Assembly (NCBI GenBank): GCA_046565505.1
Contig: JBKHYJ010000095.1
Coordinates: 62,001-126,000 of the forward strand
Direction: 5' to 3'
DNA from: JBKHYJ01 sp046565505
GTDB taxonomy: Bacteria; Acidobacteriota; Blastocatellia; UBA7656
DNA length: 64,000 nt
The position numbers and the translations under genes are program-made. Positions 33,816 through 42,876 of this stretch are shown piece after piece. The notes below the pieces were generated by a model. That model did not search any database. It had not been told where the DNA came from and saw only the letters and a list, made by a program, of their open reading frames with translations. Position 1 is the stretch's first letter. Each line of letters begins with the position of its first letter.

Positions 33816-34732
33816 TGTTGCCCTTCCTCCGTCGCCGCCTGAAGTCTGTGTTCGAGTATCTGGTCTTCGCTGAAGTTTTCAAGCTGAAGATAAAAATCCG
33901 CGACGGCGTTCAGCGCATGCTGCGGGACCAGCCCGACTATCTCGGAGCCGACGACGGCGACCCCGTACCGCTCCGCCTCGCGCTTTATCATCTCGAACGC
34001 GCGAAACAGCGGCGTGCCTTCATAGTTGACCATGTTCATAGAGACCTGCACGATGCCGCGGTCCTTCAATTCAAACCCCAGGGCCTTCACGTAACGCAGC
34101 CCGCCCGAGAGGTGGCGGACCGCCCGCGCGATCTTGTTGGCGACCTCCACGTCCGAAGTGCCGAGGTTGACGTTGTAGGCGATGAGCGCGGGCCGCGCGC
34201 CCACGGCCGTGACGCCCGCCGTCGGGTGAACGCGCGCCTCCCCGAAGTCGGGCCGCCTCGATTCTTTCGTAGCGATCTCGTCGCGTATGCCTTCAAACTG
34301 CCCCTTGCGGACCGCCGCGAGATTCTCGCGGTCGGGCCTTGTCGCCGCCTTCTCGTAGAGGTAGACGGGCACGCCCAGCTCATTCCACATGCGCTCGCCG
34401 CACGCGCGGGCCAGCGCCACGCAGTCGTCCATATTCACGCCTGAGATGGGGACGAACGGGATCACGTCGGTCGCGCCCATCCGCGGGTGCTCGCCCGAGT
34501 GCTTGTTCAAATCTATTAGCTCGGCGGCCTTTCGCGCGCCCGCTATAGCCGCGTCGACCGCCGCGCCGGGCGGGGCCACGAAGGTGACGACAGAGCGGTT
34601 GTGGTCGGCGTCCGACTCGCGGTCAAGCAGGACAACCCCCGTGACAGACCTTATCGCCCCGACTATCTGATCCATGACCTCGGTGCTCCGGCCCTCGCTG
34701 AAGTTTGGTATGCACTCTACGATTTGTCTCAA
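33812..34732 (-). CDS. ftcD: Glutamate formimidoyltransferase
   Basis: The protein has 306 residues. IVECIPNFSEGRS, LDRESDADHNRSVVTF, EHPRMGATDVIPFVPI and IAYNVNLGT are diagnostic of the formiminotransferase domain. It moves the formimino group of formiminoglutamate, the last product of histidine breakdown, to tetrahydrofolate. It leads the minus-strand operon with the cyclodeaminase, crotonase, DUF971 and M20 genes. No hut genes lie in the window. The ATG at 34732 starts at the first conserved strand. Confidence 0.92.
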   Translation of the reverse strand: MRQIVECIPNFSEGRSTEVMDQIVGAIRSVTGVVLLDRESDADHNRSVVTFVAPPGAAVDAAIAGARKAAELIDLNKHSGEHPRMGATDVIPFVPISGVNMDDCVALARACGERMWNELGVPVYLYEKAATRPDRENLAAVRKGQFEGIRDEIATKESRRPDFGEARVHPTAGVTAVGARPALIAYNVNLGTSDVEVANKIARAVRHLSGGLRYVKALGFELKDRGIVQVSMNMVNYEGTPLFRAFEMIKREAERYGVAVVGSEIVGLVPQHALNAVADFYLQLENFSEDQILEHRLQAATEEGQQ

Positions 34733-34984
34733 CGAATCCCCCTCGCTCTGGAATCCTAATCTATTCGCCGGCCGCTTGCAAAGAGGGCATGGTGGCTCCC
34801 CATCGACTGAAGAAGATCAGACTAATGAATGGCACGGCGATTGTAAATATCAAAGGAAGAAAGTAAAGATCTTAGATAATAATTCGAGAGTGTCCGAAGA
34901 TCCGTCAGTCGCAGTGTTTGGGTTTGGGGCAGGGGCCCGAGCCCGGAAACATCTTTCGACCGATGGGGAACCGGGGAAACGATT

Positions 34985-35716
34985 ATGTATTACGTAGCTC
35001 GCCAAAACAGGTTCGCAAGGCTTCCGAAGATAAATCTAACCAAGGCCGTCCTGATTTCGTCGCTGGTCATCTTAGCAATCGCCATCCCCGCGCTCGGTCC
35101 CCCGGCGTCGGATTCTCTATTTAAAGAGCCGACTTCGCCGGCGGAACACTTCGCGAGCGTTACGATAAAGGTGAAAAATTTCGGGCAGATGGATGATCAC
35201 TTTTACCGCGGCGCGCAGCCGAAGCAATCCGACTATAAGGACCTCGCGGCGCTCGGCATCAAGACGATCATCGATTTGCGCGACGACCCGACTAGCTACG
35301 AGAAGCGCGAGGCGGAGGCCGCCGGGATGCGTTACGTGAACATCCCGATGAGCGATAAGGAGAGGCCGAAAAACGAACAGATCGCATCATTTTTCTCCGT
35401 CGCCAACGATCAGGCCAACTGGCCCTTTTACGTGCACTGCGTAGGCGGCAGGCACCGCACGGGGTTGATAGGGGCCATGTACCGTTACAACAAATACGGC
35501 TGGGACTATGACGCGGTCTACAAGGAGATGAAGAATTACGATTACTACTCGCGCTGGGGGCATGGCGCGATAAAGGACTTCGTGCAGGAATACTACCAGG
35601 CGATGAAACTGAAATCAGGCGAGACCACGGCCGAAACCGCGACCAGCGCCGCGGGGTCCCAGGCTGAACCGTCTCATCCCGAAACCACGCCGCCGCCGCC
35701 GAAGCCCAAAGAGTAA
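34985..35716 (+). CDS. Exported dual-specificity/tyrosine phosphatase-like protein
   Basis: The protein has 243 residues. A membrane or signal segment (about 21-40) precedes a phosphatase domain: HFYRGAQPKQSDYKDLAALGIKTIIDLRDD and the P-loop HCVGGRHRTG with catalytic Cys152 and Arg158 (C-x5-R). This is the Siw14/DSP-like type that removes phosphate from protein tyrosine or inositol phosphates. The last ~35 residues are Thr/Pro/Ser-rich and disordered. Location outside the inner membrane is suggested by the N-terminus. No kinase is adjacent; a plus-strand ATP-grasp gene follows after 289 bases. Confidence 0.85.
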   Translation: MYYVARQNRFARLPKINLTKAVLISSLVILAIAIPALGPPASDSLFKEPTSPAEHFASVTIKVKNFGQMDDHFYRGAQPKQSDYKDLAALGIKTIIDLRDDPTSYEKREAEAAGMRYVNIPMSDKERPKNEQIASFFSVANDQANWPFYVHCVGGRHRTGLIGAMYRYNKYGWDYDAVYKEMKNYDYYSRWGHGAIKDFVQEYYQAMKLKSGETTAETATSAAGSQAEPSHPETTPPPPKPKE

Positions 35717-35755
35717 TCGCGAAAGAGCGGGGTTGATAGCAGAGCCACTATCCCG

Positions 35756-35830
35756 CCGCGAGGGGCGCGGGGGCCGCATGGAGGTCGGATAGGTGAGAGA
35801 CTATCCGCGCGGCGCCCGCGCCCCTCGCGG
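35756..35830. repeat. 75-base stem-loop with perfect 16-bp outer arms
   Basis: CCGCGAGGGGCGCGGG (35756-35771) pairs perfectly with CCCGCGCCCCTCGCGG (35815-35830). Inside, CGGATAG/CTATCCG forms a second 7-bp stem with an 8-base loop, and the joining segments are partly complementary. It lies 40 bases after the phosphatase stop and may act as terminator or RNA stabiliser. Confidence 0.7.
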
Positions 35831-36005
35831 TTGATGGCGACGACGACCGGGCGCGAGTCTTTACCGCCACCAAACTCTCCTGCCTACGAAATCCAATCAA
35901 GCTATCGCACGAATCATTTGTCGCTGTATAATCTCGCTGCCCCGGCCCGAAGGCGTAAGGCCCTGCGACGCAGCGCGGGCCGTTTCAGCTACGAGGGAGC
36001 GTGCC

Positions 36006-37208
36006 GTGTCCGACCGCGAGATCAGCATTCTTTGCATAGCGAGTTACTTCAAAGGCGAAGCGTTCCTGCGCGAATGCCGCCGCCAGGGGTGCCGCGTCTT
36101 CCTCGTGACGGTCGAGTCGCTCAGGGACGCGGCCTGGCCCCGCGAATCAATAGATGAAATCTTTTACATGCCCGACAAGTATTCGCGCGAAGACATCCTC
36201 AAAGGGATAAGTTATCTCGCCCGCACGCAGGTCATCGACAGGATAGTGCCGCTCGACGAATTCGACCAGGAGACGGCCGCACAGCTCCGCGAGCACCTGC
36301 GCATCCCGGGCATGGGCGATACGACGGCCCGGTACTTCCGCGATAAGCTCGCCATGCGCATGAAGGCCAGGGAGGCCGGCATACTCGTCCCGGATTTCGT
36401 TCACGTGCTCAACTACGACAGGCTGCGCAAATACATGGCGCACGTCCCGCCCCCGTGGTTGCTCAAGCCGCGGAGCGAGGCCGCGTCCATCGGGATCAAG
36501 AAGCTCACGCACTCGGACGAGCTGTGGCCATTGCTCGACCGCTTCGGCGACCGCCAGTCTTTTTACGTGCTCGAACAATACATCCCGGGCGACATCTACC
36601 ACGTCGATTCGATCATATCGGAGCGTGAGATAGTGTTCGCCATCGTGCATAAGTATGGGAGGCCGCCGATGGACGTTTCGCTCGGCGGCATATTCACCAC
36701 GCGGAAAATCCCGCATGAATCCGCGGACGCGCAGAGCCTGGAACTGCTCAATCGCGACGTAGTCAAGACGCTCGGGCTCGTGCGCGGGGTGACGCACACG
36801 GAGTTCATCAAAGGCCGCGACGACGGCCGGTTCTATTTTTTGGAAACGGCCGCGCGCGTCGGCGGGGCCAACATCGCCGAGTGCGTCGAGGCCGCGACGG
36901 GCATCAACCTCTGGGCGGAGTGGGCGAGGATCGAGGTCTACGGCGGCGAGCGGCCCTACGAACTGCCGCCGCACCGCGACGACTACGCGGGCGTAGTCAT
37001 TTCGCTCGCGCGGCAAGAATGGCCGGACACCTCCGCATACGACGACCCCGAGATCGTCTACCGCCTGGATAAGAAATACCACGCGGGGGTCGTGCTGGCG
37101 TCCCACAGCCTGGAGCGCGTCGAGCGCCTGCTTGATGAGTACAGCCGCCGCTTCTACGAAGATTTCTACGCGACCGAGCCGCCCCCGGCTTCGACGAGAG
37201 AGTTGTAA
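36006..37208 (+). CDS. ATP-grasp domain protein
   Basis: The protein has 400 residues. PPPWLLKPRSEAASIGIKKL supplies the ATP-binding Lys, YVLEQYIPGDIYHVDSII the adenine-side strand, and FYFLETAARVGGANIAECVEAATG the metal-binding Glu, with the usual Asn replaced by Ala as is common in this subgroup. ATP-grasp enzymes join a carboxylate to an amine or thiol through an acyl phosphate; the substrate cannot be told. The gene starts with GTG at 36006 after GAGGGAG. It precedes the cyclase gene by 107 bases. Confidence 0.82.
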   Translation: MSDREISILCIASYFKGEAFLRECRRQGCRVFLVTVESLRDAAWPRESIDEIFYMPDKYSREDILKGISYLARTQVIDRIVPLDEFDQETAAQLREHLRIPGMGDTTARYFRDKLAMRMKAREAGILVPDFVHVLNYDRLRKYMAHVPPPWLLKPRSEAASIGIKKLTHSDELWPLLDRFGDRQSFYVLEQYIPGDIYHVDSIISEREIVFAIVHKYGRPPMDVSLGGIFTTRKIPHESADAQSLELLNRDVVKTLGLVRGVTHTEFIKGRDDGRFYFLETAARVGGANIAECVEAATGINLWAEWARIEVYGGERPYELPPHRDDYAGVVISLARQEWPDTSAYDDPEIVYRLDKKYHAGVVLASHSLERVERLLDEYSRRFYEDFYATEPPPASTREL

Positions 37209-37315
37209 AGCGGGCGGTCGCCTTGCGCATTTGACGGGGCGCTGTTCAGTCGAACGCCGCGCCGAATCCCGCGCGGCCACGCCCGGGCGCGTCACAGCAA
37301 TGGATCGAGGTCCGC

Positions 37316-38434
37316 GTGACCAGTAATTCAGACTTAGAGAGCAAGCTGCGCGAATTCCGACGGCTCGTGCCCGACGCGGGCCTCGTGTCGCGCTGGCGGA
37401 ATTTCCTCGCCGGCGCCCCGGACGACGCGCTGCGTCGCATCAACGCTTACGCCCTGGCGGCGGGATGGCGGCGGGGCGGCCGCGAGGTGCTCGCGGAGCT
37501 TATATACGCCACGAGGGTCGGGCTGACCACGCTCAACTGGGACGTGGTGTGTCCGGGGTGCGGCACATGGAACCGCCACGACCGACTAGGCACGGTCTGC
37601 GCGCGACAAAGTTGTTGCGGCTGCGGCGGCGGCTTTGACGTTTCATTCGATCAGGCGGTCGAAGTCACGTTCACGATACACCCGGGCGTGCGCGCGCTAG
37701 GCCCGCCCGCTCCGCGGCAGGCCGGGGCGGCCGTCAAGCCCTACGTCACGGGGCTTGATTGCGCCACGCTCCCTGCCTTCCGCGAGTTCTTCGGCTCGGA
37801 AATCCTTTCGCACAATGAATCGCTACAGGTGCGCGACGTGGCGATCATGTTCACAGACATCAAAGGCTCGACGGCGCTCTACAACCGGCTGGGGGACGCC
37901 AGGGCGTACAACGCCGTCCGGCGACACTTCGACGTTCTGTTCCAGACCGTGGCCGAGGGCGAAGGCGCGGTAGTAAAAACCATAGGCGATGCCATCATGG
38001 CATGCTTCACGCGCCACGCGCAGGCCGTCCGCGCCGCGCTCGCGGCGCAGGACCAGTTCACGGCCTTCCGCCCGCTGTTGCCGGATTCGGCCGAAGAGAT
38101 CATCGTCAAGATCGGCATACACCACGGCCCATGCATAGCCGTGACCCTCAACGACCGCCTGGACTTCTTCGGCGGCGCGGTCAACGTCGCCGCGCGCACG
38201 CAGCAGCGGGCCGCGGGCGGCGAGACGCTCATCACGCAGGCGATGTATGACGACCCTCAAGTCCGCGAGTTATTGAATGGCTCGGGGCGTGAAGTCTCGG
38301 CCATCGAAGCGACGCTCAGGGGGTTCTCCGATAGATTCAGGCTTTACTCGATTGCCACGCCGAAGGCGAAGCGGGAGGGTAGAGAAACGAAAGGCCGCTT
38401 CATTCCCCGAGCTCTGAGGAACCTGCTGCGCTAA
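37316..38434 (+). CDS. Class III adenylate/guanylate cyclase with N-terminal zinc-ribbon region
   Basis: The protein has 372 residues. The N-terminal half (DUF5939-like) contains a Cys cluster, CPGCGTWNRHDRLGTVC and CCGCGGGF (about 81-107), likely a zinc ribbon. The catalytic domain runs from ~165: metal-binding Asp181 (MFTDIKGSTALY) and Asp225 (KTIGDAIMACF), then GIHHGPC and VNVAARTQ. It should make cAMP or cGMP in the cytoplasm; the zinc region probably regulates it. The first codon is GTG at 37316 after CGAGG. It follows the ATP-grasp gene on the same strand and precedes the propeller gene by 26 bases, suggesting one transcript. Confidence 0.9.
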   Translation: MTSNSDLESKLREFRRLVPDAGLVSRWRNFLAGAPDDALRRINAYALAAGWRRGGREVLAELIYATRVGLTTLNWDVVCPGCGTWNRHDRLGTVCARQSCCGCGGGFDVSFDQAVEVTFTIHPGVRALGPPAPRQAGAAVKPYVTGLDCATLPAFREFFGSEILSHNESLQVRDVAIMFTDIKGSTALYNRLGDARAYNAVRRHFDVLFQTVAEGEGAVVKTIGDAIMACFTRHAQAVRAALAAQDQFTAFRPLLPDSAEEIIVKIGIHHGPCIAVTLNDRLDFFGGAVNVAARTQQRAAGGETLITQAMYDDPQVRELLNGSGREVSAIEATLRGFSDRFRLYSIATPKAKREGRETKGRFIPRALRNLLR

Positions 38435-38460
38435 AACTTGCCATACGGGAGACGCACCTC

Positions 38461-41400
38461 ATGAACCGACCGCGCGCTCATGCCAATTCGCTCATCTCCT
38501 GGCCCGTCGGCCTCGCCATCATCGTCGCGTTCGCGGCGGCCGGGCTGCTCACGTCAGCGGCCGACATCACGGTCACCAACCAGCCCGCGTCAGAGGGGCG
38601 ACCCATCACCCCGGCCGGCTCGCTCGTTCTGGATGCTACCACCAGGCAGCCGGCCGTCGGAGCCCTGCCGGTCGCGTTCGTGCGCAGCCCGGACCGCTCG
38701 GGTCGGGATGGGGCGGGCCGTTATCTCGTCGCGATCAATAGCGGGTTCGGCGTTCAATTCAACGCCGCGACCAACCGCGCGCAACAGTCGCTCGCGGTGA
38801 TCGACCTCGACGCGCGTCCCGCGCCGCAGGTCGTACAAAACATCTACTTCCCTTCGCCCCAGAGCGCGAACGTCGGGCTGGTCTTCGCCCCTTCCCCCGA
38901 CGAGGGCGGTAGCTACGCGCTCTATGTGTCGGGCGGCGTCGAGAACAAAGTATGGGTGTTTCGCTTCAAGCCCGGCGCGGCCCCGCCCGTGACGCCGGGG
39001 TCGCCGGGGCCGAGCACGGTCGTCACGGCCCCTTCCATTGACGTGAGCGGATTCGCGACGGCCGCGCCTTCGCCTCGCTTCAATGGCAATTACGCGCCGG
39101 TCTACCCTGCGGGACTCGCCATCAGCGCGGATGGCGATACCCTCTACGTCGCGAACAACCTCGGCGACAGCCTCGGCATCGTCGGAGACCTTCGCGGCGG
39201 GCGCACGCTCACGCGGGTAGATTTGCGCCCCGAAGGGTCGAATCAACTCATGTACCCGTACGGGGTGGTCGCGCTCCCGGCCGGCGGCTCTGCCGGCTCA
39301 AGAAAGGTGTACGTATCCTGCTGGGCCGACGCCTCCGTCATGGCCGTAGACCCGCGCCGGCAGGACCGCCCCGTTAACCGCATAGCGGTCGACCGACACC
39401 CGACCGCGATGATCTTGAACGCGGCGGGCACGCGCCTTTACGTGGTCAATTCAAATGCCGACAGCGTGTCGGTGATAGACACGGGCCTCGACCGCGAGAT
39501 CGAGCGCATCAACACGCGATTGGCCGAAAAGGCGCTGATCGGCGGCAGCCCCGAAAGCCTCGACCTCAGCGCGGATGGCGCGACCCTGTACGTCGCGAAC
39601 GCGCACAGCAACTCCGTCGCGGTCGTCGCTTTATCGAAGCGGGCGCGCGGCCTCACCGAAGGTCGCGACGAGGGCGAACCGAGCCGCGGAAAAAATCCCG
39701 GCCGGGCGGGTGATAAAGATTCCGAGTGGCGCGAAGATGACCGCAGCCGAGTCCGCGGATTCATCCCCACGGGCCAGTACCCTTCCGCCGTCGCGGTGGC
39801 GAACGGCACGATATTCATCGGCAACGGCAAAGGCACGGGGTTTGAAGCCTCTTCGCTAGTCGTGAACAATTCGGGCCGCGCGCCCAACACGGCCAACGAC
39901 CGATTCCCCGGGGGCACGGGCCGTATAGCGGAGGTCGGCGGCCAGTACAGCGTGTCGCTGGTGTCGGGCAACATCAGCGCCGTCGCGGAACCCGACGAGC
40001 GCGCGCTCGCACGCTACACCCAGCAGGTCATGCGCAACGGCGGCCTGTTGGGGGCGGAGCGGAGGCGGCTCTTTCAAGGCCCGTCGCCCATCAAGCATGT
40101 CATCTACGTCATAAAAGAGAATCGCACTTATGACGAGCTGTTCGGCGACGTGGCACAGTCGGGCGATGGGCGCGCGGCGGATGGCGACGCGGGGCTAGCG
40201 ATTTTCGGCGCGGGCGAGGCGGCCAGACAGCCCGGCGGCCCGCCGCAAAACATCACGCCCAACCACCGCGCGCTCGCCCTGCGATTCGGCCTGCTCGACC
40301 GCTTCTTCGTCAACGCGGAGGCGAGCCCCGACGGCCACAACTGGTCTACGGCCGCCTTCTCGAACGACTTCGTAGATAAGAGTTACAGGTGGGGATATTC
40401 GGGGCGCGGGCGCACGTATGATTACGAAGGCTTCAACCGCCTGCCCGAGTTCAGGCCGACGAGGGAGCCCTCGCCGTCTATGTTCGCGGCCCCGATCACG
40501 GCCGAAGAGCTTTCGAGCTTCATACGCCGCTACATCCCTTACCTGAATGGCGCGCGCGACGTGGGCGAGCCTGAGACGCTTTACCTCTGGGACGCGGCTG
40601 CGCGCGCGCGGCTCACTTACCGCAACTATGGCGAGTTCATAGCGACGCTCTCGGAGGACAACATCAAGGCCATAAACTTGAACAGGCAGCGGCCATACCC
40701 GGACCTCTCGCCGACGGTATCGGCCTTCCCGACGAAGAAATCGCTCGAAGGCCGCCACAGCCTGACCTTCCGCAACTTCGACATGCGGACGCCCGACTCG
40801 ATGACGGCGGATTCCTACCGCGCGGCTAAAGAGTCCGGCGAAAGGATCGACCCGCTGATAACGAGGTCGCATGCGGACGGGAGGTTCAGGGGCACTTCGC
40901 GGCTGGGCGAATGGCTGGAGGAATTCCGCGGCTACGTCAGGGACCTGGAGTCGGGGCGGCCCGACCCCATGCCGAATTTTTCTATGATGCGGCTGTCGAA
41001 CGACCACACGAATGGGTACGCGGCCGACTTCCCCACGCCGCAGTTTTACGTGGCCGAAAACGATTACGCCGTCGGCCGGCTGGTCGAGGCCGTGTCAAAC
41101 AGCCCTTACTGGAAAGACACGGCTATCTTCGTCGTGGAAGACGACGCGCAGGACGGCCCCGACCACGTCGATGCTCACAGGTCGGTCGCCCTCGTCATAA
41201 GCGCGTACAACCGGCCTGGCGCGCTCATACATGAGTTTCACAACACCGTCAGCGTGATCCGCACGATGGAGATGCTGCTCGGGATGGAGCCTATGAATCA
41301 ACTCGACGCGGCGGCCGTGCCTGTGGACATATTCCAGGACAAGGCGGACCTGCGGCCTTACAAAGCCTCGCTGCCGGAAGTCGCCGCGGACAACCTGATA

Positions 41401-41667
41401 GTGCCCGCCTCCGCCGCGCGCGAGCCGACGCACGGCTATTGGATGAAGCGCACGGCGGAGCAGAACCTCTCGCACGCGGACATGGCTGACGCTCGCGTGC
41501 TGAACCAGATCATATGGTTTTCGGTCCGCGGCGCGGGCTCGGCCCTGCCGCAGGTGGCGCGGCTGCCCGCGTTCGATGCGATGCGCGAAGGCGTCGTCGA
41601 AGACGATGACGGGGAGCGGGAGGAGTCACCCAGGCGTCTGAAGAAAACCCTGGCCGGGAGGTGGTGA
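38461..41667 (+). CDS. YncE-like beta-propeller fused to alkaline-phosphatase-superfamily phosphoesterase
   Basis: The protein has 1068 residues. An N-terminal hydrophobic segment (about 14-36) marks export. Residues ~60-510 form a beta-propeller of YncE type with recurring GDTLYVANNLGDSLGIV, GTRLYVVNSNADSVSVID and GATLYVANAHSNSVAVV. Residues ~545-1000 form a phosphoesterase domain: HVIYVIKENRTYDELFGDV, DRFFVNAEASPDGHNWS, and FVVEDDAQDGPDHVDAHRS with metal ligands. Relatives include non-specific phospholipase C and acid phosphatases. A role in phosphorus scavenging from phosphoesters outside the cytoplasm fits. 26 bases separate it from the cyclase gene. Confidence 0.85.
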   Translation: MNRPRAHANSLISWPVGLAIIVAFAAAGLLTSAADITVTNQPASEGRPITPAGSLVLDATTRQPAVGALPVAFVRSPDRSGRDGAGRYLVAINSGFGVQFNAATNRAQQSLAVIDLDARPAPQVVQNIYFPSPQSANVGLVFAPSPDEGGSYALYVSGGVENKVWVFRFKPGAAPPVTPGSPGPSTVVTAPSIDVSGFATAAPSPRFNGNYAPVYPAGLAISADGDTLYVANNLGDSLGIVGDLRGGRTLTRVDLRPEGSNQLMYPYGVVALPAGGSAGSRKVYVSCWADASVMAVDPRRQDRPVNRIAVDRHPTAMILNAAGTRLYVVNSNADSVSVIDTGLDREIERINTRLAEKALIGGSPESLDLSADGATLYVANAHSNSVAVVALSKRARGLTEGRDEGEPSRGKNPGRAGDKDSEWREDDRSRVRGFIPTGQYPSAVAVANGTIFIGNGKGTGFEASSLVVNNSGRAPNTANDRFPGGTGRIAEVGGQYSVSLVSGNISAVAEPDERALARYTQQVMRNGGLLGAERRRLFQGPSPIKHVIYVIKENRTYDELFGDVAQSGDGRAADGDAGLAIFGAGEAARQPGGPPQNITPNHRALALRFGLLDRFFVNAEASPDGHNWSTAAFSNDFVDKSYRWGYSGRGRTYDYEGFNRLPEFRPTREPSPSMFAAPITAEELSSFIRRYIPYLNGARDVGEPETLYLWDAAARARLTYRNYGEFIATLSEDNIKAINLNRQRPYPDLSPTVSAFPTKKSLEGRHSLTFRNFDMRTPDSMTADSYRAAKESGERIDPLITRSHADGRFRGTSRLGEWLEEFRGYVRDLESGRPDPMPNFSMMRLSNDHTNGYAADFPTPQFYVAENDYAVGRLVEAVSNSPYWKDTAIFVVEDDAQDGPDHVDAHRSVALVISAYNRPGALIHEFHNTVSVIRTMEMLLGMEPMNQLDAAAVPVDIFQDKADLRPYKASLPEVAADNLIVPASAAREPTHGYWMKRTAEQNLSHADMADARVLNQIIWFSVRGAGSALPQVARLPAFDAMREGVVEDDDGEREESPRRLKKTLAGRW

Positions 41668-41673
41668 AAGAAG

Positions 41674-41697
41674 GGGGCGGAACGGCCGCGCCGCCCC
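41674..41697. terminator. GC stem-loop between convergent phosphoesterase and effector genes
   Basis: GGGGCGG/CCGCCCC (7 bp, 10-base loop) begins 7 bases after the plus-strand stop codon and lies before the minus-strand stop at 41728. No T run. Confidence 0.3.
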
Positions 41698-41727
41698 GCC
41701 CCCGCGCGATGGCCCCGGTCGCCATTA

Positions 41728-42807
41728 TCAGTTGTCGTTATTCTTCTTCTTTGACCGTTCAAGCTCCCTGTCGATCCTGAATTGAACGTCGGGACGCAAG
41801 TTCTCTTTGACCGTGTAATCCGACGGCACCTCGAACAAGGTGCGGGACGGCTCGGCGCGGTTGATGTTCGTCAGGCGGTAGGTAGTCTCGCCGAAACGTG
41901 GGTCGCTCTGCTTGCTCATAACGACCTGCTGCAACTCTGGCGAATACCACCGCTCCGAGACGATTTGTATGGGAAGGTCGTTGCCGATCTCGCCGGCCGC
42001 GATGGTCAGGGTCGTGCGCGTGCCTTCGGCCTCGACGCCCTCTATGACCTGCTTACCGAGCGACTCGGTCTTGGGCTCCTTCTTAGCCCAGGTCGCGGCG
42101 TGGCCTGGGCCGCCCACCCATACCTCGGATTTCCCGCCCTGAGCGCCGGCCTTCGCCCCGGCGGCCGCGGCCTCCTCCTCCACGACTTTCATCTCGGCCA
42201 CCATCAAGTGGTGGTCTTCGGGAGAGCCGGGGGAGAATATTTGCACGCCATTGGCGGAGGCGTCGACCTTCCCCTTAATGGCATCCATGCGCATGGCGGA
42301 GAGTTTGCGCGCCGAGCGGCTCCGGGGATCGAGGATGTAGTTGACTCCCGCGACGGGGTCGTTGATGAAGACGGTTTGAGGCGGGTCGCCCGCCACCGCG
42401 TATGGCCCTATGTTGCCCAGCGGCAGGTCGCGCCGCGTGCGGCCTTCGCTGTCGCGATAGACCGAGGCGGAGGTCTTGCGGGCTATGCGGTTGCCATCGG
42501 CGAGCATCTGTACGCTCTCCGTCACCGCCTGCGCGGAGTAAGGCGCGCCCTTGACCACCTTGCCGCCGAATCCCATCTCTGAAGAAACAAAGACGGACGT
42601 GGCTCCATCGCCCATAGCCGCGGCCGGCATGCGCAGGTTTCCGCCGGGCCCGCCGAACTCGGCGAATCCGCCGTGGCGCTCTATCACCATATCGCGTTCG
42701 ACCTTCTGCCCCTTCTCTTGAGCCTTGTCTTGGGCGAACACGACGGCGCCGGTCGCCGACAGCGCGAGCGCAAACATAATGACTATCCATCGTCTCTGAG
42801 TTTTCAT
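41728..42807 (-). CDS. Exported protein of unknown function in a sigma/anti-sigma operon
   Basis: The protein has 359 residues with a signal peptide (WIVIMFALALSATGAVVFA). The mature part has a first domain (about 75-180) reading YSAQAVTESVQMLADGNRIARKTSASVYRDSEGRTRRD and a second (about 255-340) ending SERWYSPELQQVVMSKQSDPRFGETTYRLTNINRAEP. The wording is repeatedly seen in acidobacterial proteins next to ECF sigma factors, but I know no function. It is third in the operon, 69 bases behind the anti-sigma gene, and may be an envelope sensor or target. AGAGGTGAAAG precedes the ATG. Confidence 0.75.
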   Translation of the reverse strand: MKTQRRWIVIMFALALSATGAVVFAQDKAQEKGQKVERDMVIERHGGFAEFGGPGGNLRMPAAAMGDGATSVFVSSEMGFGGKVVKGAPYSAQAVTESVQMLADGNRIARKTSASVYRDSEGRTRRDLPLGNIGPYAVAGDPPQTVFINDPVAGVNYILDPRSRSARKLSAMRMDAIKGKVDASANGVQIFSPGSPEDHHLMVAEMKVVEEEAAAAGAKAGAQGGKSEVWVGGPGHAATWAKKEPKTESLGKQVIEGVEAEGTRTTLTIAAGEIGNDLPIQIVSERWYSPELQQVVMSKQSDPRFGETTYRLTNINRAEPSRTLFEVPSDYTVKENLRPDVQFRIDRELERSKKKNNDN

Positions 42808-42876
42808 GCTTTCACCTCTTTCTTAGGTAATTTATGCCTGAGTGCTAATAATTGATTTCGGCTTCTCGTAGCCGCG

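Noticed and set aside
34674..34997. Plus-strand open frame between ftcD and the phosphatase gene
   Set aside because: Overlaps the start of ftcD on the other strand, lacks a ribosome site and has no recognisable features.
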